From NCBI GenBank assembly GCA_028287185.1, contig JAQBQD010000020.1, forward strand, positions 1 through 55,440: DNA of 55,440 nt, written 5' to 3'. A program made the translations under genes and the position numbers. The notes beneath the pieces are model-generated. The model was not told the origin of the DNA, did not search any database, and worked only from the letters and a program-made list of their open reading frames with translations. Below, one piece after another: positions 15,110 to 24,204 of the stretch; position 1 is the first letter of the stretch, and each line of letters begins with the position of its first letter. Source of the stretch: Gemmatimonadota bacterium. GTDB lineage: Bacteria > Gemmatimonadota > Gemmatimonadetes > Longimicrobiales > Longimicrobiaceae.

Positions 15110-18100
15110 CTACTCACGCTCTGGAAGCGGTATCCCCAGGCTTTTCAGAATACCCGCGATCTGCGCTGACTCCGCATATCGTCGTTGGATGGCGGCCTGA
15201 TAGCTCCAGGAGAGAAGCGTAGCCACCTCGGGTGCATCGGCCTGCCTGCCGCGCTTCGCAAGCGTAAGCGCGAGGTTCACACGACCAACCATCAGCGAGC
15301 GCACATCTCCCAGACGCTCGTACACCGGCAGCTCTTCCTCCCGCATGATTCGCAACGCCTCGTCCAGCTCACCGCGCTCCGACAGCACGTCCGCGATCTT
15401 GCCCAGCGTCACCGCTCGCGAGCGCACATCCCCGAGACGCTCGTACACCGGCAGCTGTTCCTCCCGCCGGATGCGCAACGCCTCGTCCAGCTCACCGCGC
15501 TCCGACAGCACGTCCGCGATCTTGCCCAGCGTCACCGCTCGCGAGCGCACATCCCCCAGACGCTCGTACACCGGCAGCTCTTCCTCCCTCCAGATGCGCA
15601 ACGCCTCGTCCAGTTCACCGCGCTCCGACAGCACGTCCGCGATCTTGCCCAGCGTCACCGCTCGCGAGCGCACATCCCCCAGACGCTCGAAGACGGGAAG
15701 CAGTTCATCCTGGAGAATCCGCAACGCGTCGTCCAGGTCCCCGCGCGCGGACAGCACGTCCGCGATCTTGCCTAGCGTCACCGCTCGCGAGCGCACATCC
15801 CCCAGACGCTCGTACACCGGCAACTGTTCCTCCCGCCGGATGCGCAACGCCTCGTCCAGCTCACCGCGCGCCGACAGCACGTCCGCGATCTTGCCCAGCG
15901 TCACCGCTCGCTCGCGCACATCCCCGAGACGCTCGTACACCGGCAACTCTTCCTCCCGCCGGATGCGCAACGCCTCGTCCAGCTCACCGCGCGCCGACAG
16001 CACGTCCGCGATCCGGCCCAGCGTCACCGCTCGCGAGCGCACATCCCCCAGACGCTCGTAGACCGGCAGCGGTTCCTCTCGCCAGATGCGCAACGCCTCG
16101 TCCAGCTCACCGCGCGCGTACAGCACGTCCGCGATCTTGCCCTGCGTCCCCGCTCGCGAGCGCACATCCCCCAGACGCTCGAAGACGGGCAGCAGTTCAT
16201 CCCGAAGAATCCGCAACGCCTCGTCCAGCTCACCGCGCTCCGACAGCACGTCCGCGATCTGACTCAGTGCTATCGCTCGCGAGTGCCAATCCCCTAGACG
16301 CTCGTACATCGGCAACAGTTTTTCACTAAGGATCGTCAAAGCCTCGTCCGCTTCTCCATGAGCTATCAACGATTCTGCGATGTAGTACAGTACGGTGGAG
16401 CGGTCTGCTTCCGTTAACGACGGGGATCGCTCTGCTTCGCGGAGCAACGCCCCCGCGTCGTCCCCGTGCCCGAGCGTGGCCAACGAACGTGCAAGGTGCA
16501 GGAGCAGGATTGGGTGACGACCGGCCGGTTCGATCACGACGGAGAGTAGGGACCGCGCGTCACGATAGCGGTGCCCGTTCACCCATGCTGAGGTCACGGC
16601 CAGCGCGACCACGACCAGTTTGTCCTGTCGGCCACCTTGGGCGCAAAGGCGGATGAGTTCGAGCGCGCGGGCCTCGCTGGGATTGTCGACCGCCTGCCAC
16701 CACAGGGGGAAAAGAACGTCCACCAGAACGCCGGAAAGCACGCGCTCGTCGCCGCTGTTGGGAGCGACGAGAGGCGGTGGGTCACCACCCGCGAGCTGGC
16801 GGGCCACGCGGAAGTGCGTCTGCCCGTCCTCGTCCGCCACGTCCACAAGCCCCAGGGCGGCGGCGTGATCGAGCGCGCGGCGGACAGAGTCCGGTGTACG
16901 TGCCGGTGCCAACGCGTGCACGGCGGCGATGGGGGCGGGGACCGTGAGGAGCAGCATGCGTCCCAGCAGCGCCCGGTCGTCGTCCGCCAGCGTTGCGACC
17001 AGCCTGTGCGCCAGGATGTTAGCGCGGAACTCTTCCTCCCACTTCTCCAACTCCGCAAGAATTCCTGCGTGGTCCAAGCCGGGTTGCTCCAGCACTTGGT
17101 GCAGCCACTCGAACAGGCGCGGGTTGCCGTCTGCTGCGCTGATTGCCTGCGCCAGCAATCCGGTATCGCGCGTGACCCGCGGCTTCGTCTGATCCAGACG
17201 CCGGGCCTGCTTCTCACGCTCGGTGGCGTCCAGCGGCTGCACCTCCTCCGCGGCCAGGCGATCCGCGAACGGCGCAGGCAGCGCATACCGGCACGTGATC
17301 AGCACTCGACCGAAACCTGTGTGCGCCACCGCATCCAGCAGCGCACCGAGCGCATCCGCTGCGTGCGGCGCCAGGTCCAGCACGCCGTCCGCCTTACCTG
17401 GTTGGTTCTGCTCGAAGTCGTCCAGCACGAACAAGGGCTCGCGAAGCCCCGCATCAGCCAACACCGTCAACGCGGCTTCGATTCGGAACCGAAGCTCCGC
17501 GGTTGGTTCGCTCAGAACCTGCCTGACTCCATCGTTGGGCAGCTCCGGTCTCCAAGCTTGAATCAGCGAAGACTCGTCCAGGCGTCCGATCACCACCACT
17601 CGCTGAAAGCGGCTATGCAGGCGGTCGCAGAGCCGCGCAGCCACGCTGCTCTTTCCGCGCCCGCCCTGGCCTCGCAGCACAAGGCCGAGGTGGGCATCGT
17701 CCGGCTCCCGCAGCTTGCGCAGGCTGCGCTGAAGCAGCCGGCGGCGGCCGACAAACGCGGCGCGGGTGGCGACCTTTACCTTCTTCGTCAGCGGATCGAG
17801 GAACTCCGACTCGGCCGGGCGGCCGGTGGAACGCTTTCGTCCAGGGGTCTGCGTCGGGGTGACGAATGCCGCCGGTGGATCGCCCGCGCAGAAGAGCCGC
17901 AGCAGGTGCCAGTCGCGCGCACCCGCCGCGTGCAGCTCCACGGACGCGTGAACCAGGGCGCGCGGAAGGCTCTCCCCGGCGGCGAGCTTCTGGTAGACGT
18001 GCTGCGCGGCGAGCGACGCATCGTCGTCGCGAACCGGGCGCCCCCAGCCGAGCACGGCGCGGAATCCGCTTGCGATCAAGCCTTCCGCCAGCGAGCGGAC

Positions 18101-18892
18101 CTCGCCGCGGTCGGCGTTCTGCCCGGTGCGGCAGCCGGAAAGGAAGACGAGCGGCGGACGGTGCGGCAGGCGGCGCGCGAACTCGGCCGCGCTGGCATCC
18201 GCACGCTGCCCCTCGCCGTCTTCCAGCACGAACACGGGGGTTCCGTCGGTCGCGTGGCCCGCGTGCCCGGTCACGTGCAGCACGTCGAAGAAGCCCGCGC
18301 CGTAGTCGTGCATCAGCGCGCCCAGCTCGTCCAGGCACCCGCTCTCCTCCACCACCAGGTCCAGCGGCCAGCGCCGGGTCGCCTCCAGGATCAGGCTCTC
18401 CTCGCGCTCGTATTCCAGCACCGGGACCACGTTCCGCGGGCTGGACGCCATGAACAGCGCCTGGAGCGGACGGTTCGCCGGCGGGAGGGGGGGAGCATCG
18501 GCGGGCCGCCAGCGCACGGGCAGCACGGGCGGGTTGGTGGCGTGCACCAGGAACGTCGTCCCGTCGTGAAGCACCTCCCACGGCAGGTGCGCCAGGCCGT
18601 GCGGCATGTCGATGGCGAGCACCAGCACGTCGGCGTGGTTGGCGGCGGACCGGATCTCCGTGGTCAGCCACCGTTCCCCGCCGTCCAGCCAGCGGAACAG
18701 CTCGCGACCCACGTCCACGAGCCTCGCGGGAAGCGGGCTGTAGTAGTCCGTCTCCGCCGTCTGCACCAGCGGGCCGATGTCGCCGAGCGCGAGGGTGCGC
18801 GTCCGGGCCTGGTTCGGATTGTCCTTCCAGAGCCGGAGCTGGAGCGCGGTGGCGGTCTGCTCGACGAGCTCCACGTGCAGCACGTGCGGCAT
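15110..18892 (-). CDS. CHAT protease - STAND-type ATPase - TPR conflict protein
   Basis: 1260 residues. Residues ~80-340 are a CHAT (caspase-like) peptidase with His210 in HVTGHAGH and Cys254 in VFLSGCRTGQ. A linker follows, then an NTPase with Walker A GQGGRGKS (408-415) and Walker B PLFVLDDFEQN (D491/D492), followed by a helical STAND-type region (~500-750). The C-terminal third is a TPR array in which eight 41-residue units (YERLGDVRSRAVTLGKIADV type) are nearly identical. Such proteins sense a ligand through the repeats, oligomerise with NTP, and release protease activity, in defence or programmed cell death. It is coupled (4 bp) to a small EACC1-like gene upstream. The trigger and substrate are unknown. 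Confidence 0.85.
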   Translation of the reverse strand: MPHVLHVELVEQTATALQLRLWKDNPNQARTRTLALGDIGPLVQTAETDYYSPLPARLVDVGRELFRWLDGGERWLTTEIRSAANHADVLVLAIDMPHGLAHLPWEVLHDGTTFLVHATNPPVLPVRWRPADAPPLPPANRPLQALFMASSPRNVVPVLEYEREESLILEATRRWPLDLVVEESGCLDELGALMHDYGAGFFDVLHVTGHAGHATDGTPVFVLEDGEGQRADASAAEFARRLPHRPPLVFLSGCRTGQNADRGEVRSLAEGLIASGFRAVLGWGRPVRDDDASLAAQHVYQKLAAGESLPRALVHASVELHAAGARDWHLLRLFCAGDPPAAFVTPTQTPGRKRSTGRPAESEFLDPLTKKVKVATRAAFVGRRRLLQRSLRKLREPDDAHLGLVLRGQGGRGKSSVAARLCDRLHSRFQRVVVIGRLDESSLIQAWRPELPNDGVRQVLSEPTAELRFRIEAALTVLADAGLREPLFVLDDFEQNQPGKADGVLDLAPHAADALGALLDAVAHTGFGRVLITCRYALPAPFADRLAAEEVQPLDATEREKQARRLDQTKPRVTRDTGLLAQAISAADGNPRLFEWLHQVLEQPGLDHAGILAELEKWEEEFRANILAHRLVATLADDDRALLGRMLLLTVPAPIAAVHALAPARTPDSVRRALDHAAALGLVDVADEDGQTHFRVARQLAGGDPPPLVAPNSGDERVLSGVLVDVLFPLWWQAVDNPSEARALELIRLCAQGGRQDKLVVVALAVTSAWVNGHRYRDARSLLSVVIEPAGRHPILLLHLARSLATLGHGDDAGALLREAERSPSLTEADRSTVLYYIAESLIAHGEADEALTILSEKLLPMYERLGDWHSRAIALSQIADVLSERGELDEALRILRDELLPVFERLGDVRSRAGTQGKIADVLYARGELDEALRIWREEPLPVYERLGDVRSRAVTLGRIADVLSARGELDEALRIRREEELPVYERLGDVRERAVTLGKIADVLSARGELDEALRIRREEQLPVYERLGDVRSRAVTLGKIADVLSARGDLDDALRILQDELLPVFERLGDVRSRAVTLGKIADVLSERGELDEALRIWREEELPVYERLGDVRSRAVTLGKIADVLSERGELDEALRIRREEQLPVYERLGDVRSRAVTLGKIADVLSERGELDEALRIMREEELPVYERLGDVRSLMVGRVNLALTLAKRGRQADAPEVATLLSWSYQAAIQRRYAESAQIAGILKSLGIPLPERE
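15313..16304 (-). repeat. Eight-unit 123-bp tandem repeat encoding the TPR array
   Basis: The octamer GACGCTCG recurs at 15313, 15436, 15559, 15682, 15805, 15928, 16051, 16174 and 16297, giving eight intervals of exactly 123 bp (41 codons). Units differ by only a few bases each, mainly at the R-R-E-E-Q/E and S-A/E-R-G positions. This points to recent expansion or ongoing gene conversion within the sensor of the CHAT protein. Confidence 0.95.
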
Positions 18893-18896
18893 GGAG

Positions 18897-19247
18897 TCAG
18901 TCGCCCCGGAGCGTTTCCAGCACGGCCGTCACCTGCTCCGGCGTCGCGGAGTCCAGGGCCAGGCGGTTGCCCTTCGCGTCCTCGATCACCACCGAGAGCC
19001 GCTTGCCGTGCGCCTTCCTCCACGCGTCGCGCCAGGCGATGACGTTCGTCGCGATGCCCGTGACCCCGCCGACGACGCCCACGATCGCGCCGATCGCCAC
19101 CAGCGCGCCGCCGTCCCGCGTCACCACCCGCGGCTCGGGCGGCTTGGGTGGCTCGCGGCTCGCCACCAGCCCCGGGATGGCGAGCAGCTCGGCGAGCGCC
19201 GCACCCGCGTCGGGCCCCTGCACGGCAACGGAGATCAGATCCGGCAT
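18897..19247 (-). CDS. EACC1-like small membrane partner of the CHAT system
   Basis: 116 residues from the ATG at 19247, preceded by GAGGGAGA; 4 bp separate its stop from the CHAT start. Residues 1-45 form a small alpha/beta segment (ISVAVQGPDAGAALAELLAI). Next come a Pro-rich linker (REPPKPPEPR) and one membrane helix (~54-76, ALVAIGAIVGVVGGVTGIAT). A C-terminal strand-rich piece (RLSVVIEDAKGNRLALDS) follows. This layout matches effector-associated constant component 1 (EACC1), described as an invariant companion of CHAT/STAND conflict modules. Naming is by architecture and context. Its likely role is membrane anchoring or sensing for the partner. Confidence 0.65.
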   Translation of the reverse strand: MPDLISVAVQGPDAGAALAELLAIPGLVASREPPKPPEPRVVTRDGGALVAIGAIVGVVGGVTGIATNVIAWRDAWRKAHGKRLSVVIEDAKGNRLALDSATPEQVTAVLETLRGD

Positions 19248-19428
19248 GCTGTGTCTCCCTCGATATGAAGCGATGAATGATGCCCTCCGGTCCGTCTGGG
19301 GAGCATCGAAACGTCGTGCGTCGACCCTCATTCCATTCCACCATGCGGGGACGGGGGGCGGAATCTTCGATGCCGGTTCGTCCCTCGACCGAGCTATCGA
19401 GCGCCTTCATCAAACCGCTGCCCGCGGG

Positions 19429-19701
19429 TCAGCCGTCGCACCCCGTCCCGTCCCCATCGCGGTCGAGATGGTAGATGTCCCTCCCGACGACCCGCACCGG
19501 ACCCTCTACGTATGAGGGACCGTCGCCCGCGCCGCCGGCACAGTCCACGTCGCTGTCGATGGGAACACAGGGTTCGTAGTTCGGATCACATTGCCCGCGT
19601 GACGTAGACTCGCCGCCGGGAGAGGGATGGCTGCCGCATCCAGCCATGGTGAAAGCCGAGAGAACGGCAGGCAGGATCAGACGCATGGCCAGGCGTTGCA
19701 T
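19429..19701 (-). CDS. Lipoprotein with Excalibur-like calcium-binding tail
   Basis: 90 residues. Signal peptide and lipobox TMAGC (Cys22) predict a lipoprotein; a start five codons later (19686) gives an equally good signal peptide. The C-terminus contains DCAGG and HLDRDGDGTGCDG, the D-x-D-x-D-G-x-x-C pattern of the Excalibur domain, normally a calcium-stabilised disulphide motif. The middle has CDPNYEPCVPIDSDVDC, a spacing also common in thermonuclease-linked Excalibur proteins. No partner gene is evident. Confidence 0.6.
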   Translation of the reverse strand: MQRLAMRLILPAVLSAFTMAGCGSHPSPGGESTSRGQCDPNYEPCVPIDSDVDCAGGAGDGPSYVEGPVRVVGRDIYHLDRDGDGTGCDG

Positions 19702-19770
19702 TTCAGTATGGACGCGTCGGATGAATCGGCCCGCCCCAAGGCCGTAAGGGCGTGCGTTCCCGGACGAGTG

Positions 19771-21149
<1,379 letters not shown>

Positions 21150-21153
<4 letters not shown>

Positions 21154-21512
21154 GCCGCACCTCCGGCGCCGGGCTTCGCCTGGCCCTTCGCGTCCGGCTT
21201 CTTCCCATCCGCCGCGCCGCCCGGCCGGCCGCGATGGAACATCTTGAGCATGCGGTCGGTGATGAGGAAGCCGCCGACCACGTTGATGGTGGCCGCCGTC
21301 ACCGCGATGAAGCCCAGGATGGTCGCCAGCGTGCCGCGGTTCGCGCCCGCCAGCACCAGCGAGCCCACGAGCGAGATGCCCGAGATGGCGTTGGTGGCCG
21401 ACATGAGCGGCGTGTGCAGCAGCGGCGGAACCTTGGTGATGACCTCGAAGCCCACGAACGCGGCCAGCACGAAGACGAACAGGAACAGGAGCGTCTGGGG
21501 CATCTGGGTCAT
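21150..21512 (-). CDS. pntAB: NAD(P) transhydrogenase subunit alpha part 2 (membrane)
   Basis: 120 residues from the ATG at 21512 (upstream in-frame sequence is proline-rich and not conserved in character). It carries three to four membrane helices (LLFLFVFVLAAFVGFEVITK, ISGISLVGSLVLAGA, ILGFIAVTAATINVVGGFLI) and the family hallmark ending in TDRMLKMF. A charged Ala/Gly tail follows. It forms part of domain II, the proton channel, between the NAD-binding and NADP-binding subunits. Separation from PntAA is the Rhodospirillum-type three-subunit arrangement. Confidence 0.93.
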
Positions 21513-21570
21513 GGCGCGGCGCTCTCCGGAAAGGGCGGGATGGACTTGGGGTGGATGAGGGGTCGTCCCG

Positions 21571-22731
21571 CTACGATGCCACGGGCGGCGTCGCGGCCGC
21601 ACTCCCCAGCAGGGCCTGCACGCGCTCGTTCACCACGCGCCCGCCGTGCGTCACGCAGGCGGAGCGGAAGATCTCGTCCTCGAAGTCCGTCTTCAGCCCC
21701 TCGGGCCCGGCGAACTCGGCCAGCATGGCGGCGACGGTGCGGGCGTACATCTGGCTGGCGTGCAGCGGCATCTCGGCCGCCATGTTCAGCGGCGCCAGGA
21801 TGCGCACGCCGTTCTCCTCGACGGTCTCCCCCGGCCGCGTGAGCTCGCAGTTGCCTCCGGCCGGGCCGGCCAGGTCGACGATGACCGAACCGGGCTTCAT
21901 CGCCCGCACTGCGTCCGCCGAGACGAGAAGCGGGGCGCGCATGCCGGGGACGAGCGCGGTGGTGATCACCACGTCCATCTCGGCGATCACCGGGACGAGC
22001 AGCTCCACCTGGCGCCGCTGTCGGTCCTCGTCCAGCGCCTTGGCGTAGCCCCCCTGCCCCTCCGCGTCGCCCGTGTCCAGCGGCAGCTCCACGAACTTTG
22101 CGCCCACGCTCTCCACCTGCTCGGCCGCCGCGGCGCGCACGTCGTAGGCGGAGACGACGGCGCCCAGCCGGCGGCAGGTGGCGATGGCCTGCAGCCCCGC
22201 GACGCCCGCGCCGATCACCAGCACCCGCGCGGGGCGGATGGTGCCGGCGGCGGTCGTCAGGAGGGGGAAGAACTTGGGCAGCCACTCCGCCGCCACCAGC
22301 GCCGCGCGGTATCCCGCCACCGTGCCCATCGCCGAGAGCGCGTCCATCCTCTGCGCGCGTGAGATGCGCGGCACCAGCTCCATCGACAGCGCCGTCACGC
22401 CCGCCGCGGCCAGGCGCGCCATGCCCTGCGGGTCGTCCAGCGGGCGCAGGAAGCCGATGACCGCGGAGGAGGGGCCGAGCAGCGCGGTTTCCGCCGCGGA
22501 GGGGGTCTGCACCTTGGCGACCACAGGCGCGCCGAACGCCTCCGCGCGGTCCACGATGCGCGCGCCGGCTTCCGTGTAGGCGTCGTCGGACAGGTACGCG
22601 CCCTCGCCGGCGCCGGCCTCCACGCGCACCTCGTGCCCCTGCGCGGCGAGCAGCTTCACCACCTCGGGCACGAGCGCGACCCGCCGCTCCAGCGGGGCGG
22701 TCTCCTTGGGGACTCCGATGACGAGGGGCAT
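21571..22731 (-). CDS. pntAA: NAD(P) transhydrogenase subunit alpha part 1 (NAD-binding)
   Basis: 386 residues from the ATG at 22731, chosen because MPLVIGVPKETAPLERRVAL is the usual N-terminus. The dI domain is complete: VRVEAGAGEGAYLSDDAY, the Rossmann loop LVIGAGVAGLQAIATCRRLG, the mobile-loop region GGYAKALDEDRQRR, and IVDLAGPAGGNCELT near the end. It is soluble and binds NADH. It is first of the pntAA-pntAB-pntB operon with a 58-bp gap to pntAB. Confidence 0.95.
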   Translation of the reverse strand: MPLVIGVPKETAPLERRVALVPEVVKLLAAQGHEVRVEAGAGEGAYLSDDAYTEAGARIVDRAEAFGAPVVAKVQTPSAAETALLGPSSAVIGFLRPLDDPQGMARLAAAGVTALSMELVPRISRAQRMDALSAMGTVAGYRAALVAAEWLPKFFPLLTTAAGTIRPARVLVIGAGVAGLQAIATCRRLGAVVSAYDVRAAAAEQVESVGAKFVELPLDTGDAEGQGGYAKALDEDRQRRQVELLVPVIAEMDVVITTALVPGMRAPLLVSADAVRAMKPGSVIVDLAGPAGGNCELTRPGETVEENGVRILAPLNMAAEMPLHASQMYARTVAAMLAEFAGPEGLKTDFEDEIFRSACVTHGGRVVNERVQALLGSAAATPPVAS

Positions 22732-22832
22732 GACCCGTGGGGAAGGTGTTTGCGATTCGCGCACGCCGGCGCCGGGCCCGCATCCGGACCCCGCGTCCAC
22801 ACTCGGAAGGCGCCGCGAAGGGGCTCGGTACA

Positions 22833-22861
22833 GAGATGGGGCGGCGCGATGCGCGTGTCAA
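22833..22861 (-). promoter_or_regulatory. Candidate pnt operon promoter (good -35, weak -10)
   Basis: On the minus strand TTGACA occupies 22856-22861, 125 bp before the pntAA start. The hexamer 17 bp further on (CATCTC, 22833-22838) is a poor -10. The 339-bp interval 22732-23070 between pntAA and the NadS-like gene holds no other feature I can support. Confidence 0.3.
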
Positions 22862-23070
22862 CGATATCGTCCGAAGACCGCAGATCTCTCCAGCGGTGGA
22901 CAGGATCGGGAAGCGCTCACGGATCGCACGAAACGAGCGCTGCCGCCTGACCTCGGGGGGTCTGCGCAACTGGTGGACGTGGCTCGTGGAAGCGTAAGCA
23001 GGAAGCGCGGGCGAGGACGGGTCGGGCAGGTCGGAGGATGCCGTCGAGAGGATACCGCGCCCCTGCGACC

Positions 23071-23487
23071 CTACTTCCGCTTCCGTTTCGGACGCGGATA
23101 GACGACCTCCTTCTCAGGCTTCGAATCCGCCGGCAAGTCGGCGGACGGTGCCCCGGCGTCCGCCCCCTCCGCGGACGGCTCGGCCGCCGCCTGAACGCCG
23201 GCGCGGGTGACGGAGAGCACGGCGTCGGGATGCGCCTCGGCCACGCGCAGCAGCACGCGGGCGGGGCCCTCGGGATACCGGCGTCCCTGCTCCCACCCGC
23301 GCAGCGTGCCCACGCTGATGCCCAGCATGGCCGCGAACTGCGGCTGCGACAGGTGGAAGTTCTCGCGCACGGCCTTCACGTCGACGTCGTCGAACCGCGT
23401 GACGCGGGCGGGCACGGCCTCGTTGCGGCGGATGGCGCCCGCCTCGCGCACGCTGGCGACCAGCTCGTTGAACAGCGCCTCGTCCAT
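23071..23487 (-). CDS. NadS/HigA-like HTH antitoxin
   Basis: 138 residues from the ATG at 23487. MDEALFNELVASVREAGAI and the following DVDVKAVRENFHLSQPQFAAMLGISVGTLRGWEQGRRYPEGPARV are characteristic of NadS-type antitoxins, with an Xre helix-turn-helix at ~45-95. The C-terminal ~45 residues are an Ala/Glu/Asp-rich then Lys/Arg-rich extension (ending RPKRKRK) longer than the typical ~100-residue family member. It lies 68 bp after the toxin gene in a toxin-first operon. The protein should bind both the toxin and the operator at 23901-23914. Confidence 0.85.
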   Translation of the reverse strand: MDEALFNELVASVREAGAIRRNEAVPARVTRFDDVDVKAVRENFHLSQPQFAAMLGISVGTLRGWEQGRRYPEGPARVLLRVAEAHPDAVLSVTRAGVQAAAEPSAEGADAGAPSADLPADSKPEKEVVYPRPKRKRK

Positions 23488-23555
23488 GATGATGCCCCGT
23501 GTACGTCGTTTGATGATGACTGCCCACCCGACCGGCCGGTCGCGGGCGCGCCGGG

Positions 23556-23873
23556 TCAGCCGAACTCCTCCTCCACCAGCCTGCGAAGCATCTTCTCCTG
23601 CGCGGCGGTGAGCGTTCCCTGCTCGTTCTTGGCGTAGAGCAGCAGCAGGTAGACCACGTCCTCGGCCGGCGCCCAGTAGTAGATGACGCGCACCCCGCCG
23701 CTCTTGCCGCGCCCCGCCGGCGCCCACCGCATCTTCCGGATTCCGGCCATGCCGCGGATCACCTGCCCCACGTCCGGCCGCGCGACGAGCTCGATCTGCA
23801 GGTCGCGGAACTCGTTGGAGGTGAGCGCGTGATCCACCTGCTTGCGAAACACCGACGTCTCGATGAATTCCAT
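23556..23873 (-). CDS. RelE/HigB-superfamily toxin
   Basis: 105 residues: MEFIETSVFRKQVDHALTSNEF, LQIELVARPDVGQVIRGMAGIRKMRW, GRGKSGGVRVIYYW, and VYLLLLYAKNEQGTLTAAQEKMLR. These are the conserved blocks of the HigB-type RelE toxins that pair with NadS antitoxins and cleave mRNA on the ribosome. The basic RGKSGGVRVIYY strand supplies the catalytic surface. It is the first gene after the promoter, as usual for hig-type operons. Nothing suggests inactivation. Confidence 0.88.
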   Translation of the reverse strand: MEFIETSVFRKQVDHALTSNEFRDLQIELVARPDVGQVIRGMAGIRKMRWAPAGRGKSGGVRVIYYWAPAEDVVYLLLLYAKNEQGTLTAAQEKMLRRLVEEEFG

Positions 23874-23887
23874 GGTTCACCTGGATG

Positions 23888-23916
23888 AATATAAGTCAAC
23901 GACGTACATACGTCAA
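23888..23916 (-). promoter_or_regulatory. Promoter and palindromic operator of the HigB/NadS-type operon
   Basis: Minus strand -35 TTGACG (23911-23916), 17-bp spacer, -10 TATATT (23888-23893), 15 bp before the toxin ATG, so the leader is very short. The spacer contains the palindrome GACGTA-CA-TACGTC (23901-23914), ideally placed for autorepression by the antitoxin. Confidence 0.8.
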
Positions 23917-24077
23917 TGGCGTACCAAAGACGGATGCGTTGCGCTCCTTCGGCTTGCCACCAATCCCCGTGCACCGGCCGCCAGCGACTCCGGGGCTCGA
24001 CCGCGAACGGCGTCCGCGCGGAACCCGGCGGCATCGGTGGCGACCAATCCAGGGGCATGAAGCCCCGGCTGGAACTA

Positions 24078-24110
24078 CGATCGCTCCTGCGCGGGGCGCA
24101 GGAGCGATCG
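24078..24110 (-). terminator. Strong hairpin at the end of the NRPS/PKS operon
   Basis: A perfect 15-bp stem, CGATCGCTCCTGCGC (24078-24092) and GCGCAGGAGCGATCG (24096-24110), with a three-base loop. It is 95 bp beyond the stop of the last NRPS gene and shields the divergently placed toxin-antitoxin promoter. No long T tract is present. The rest of 23917-24204 holds nothing else. Confidence 0.7.
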
Positions 24111-24204
24111 CGGAAGGTCGATCCCGCGCGAAACGTCTGGCGTACTTCCCTTCTCCCGTTTGCGACAGAAGGTGGCAAGCCCCGGCGAGCCGGATGAGGG
24201 CCCG

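Noticed and set aside
15313..16304. CRISPR-like regular repeats
   Set aside because: The 123-bp units are contiguous, coding and TPR-encoding, with no spacers.
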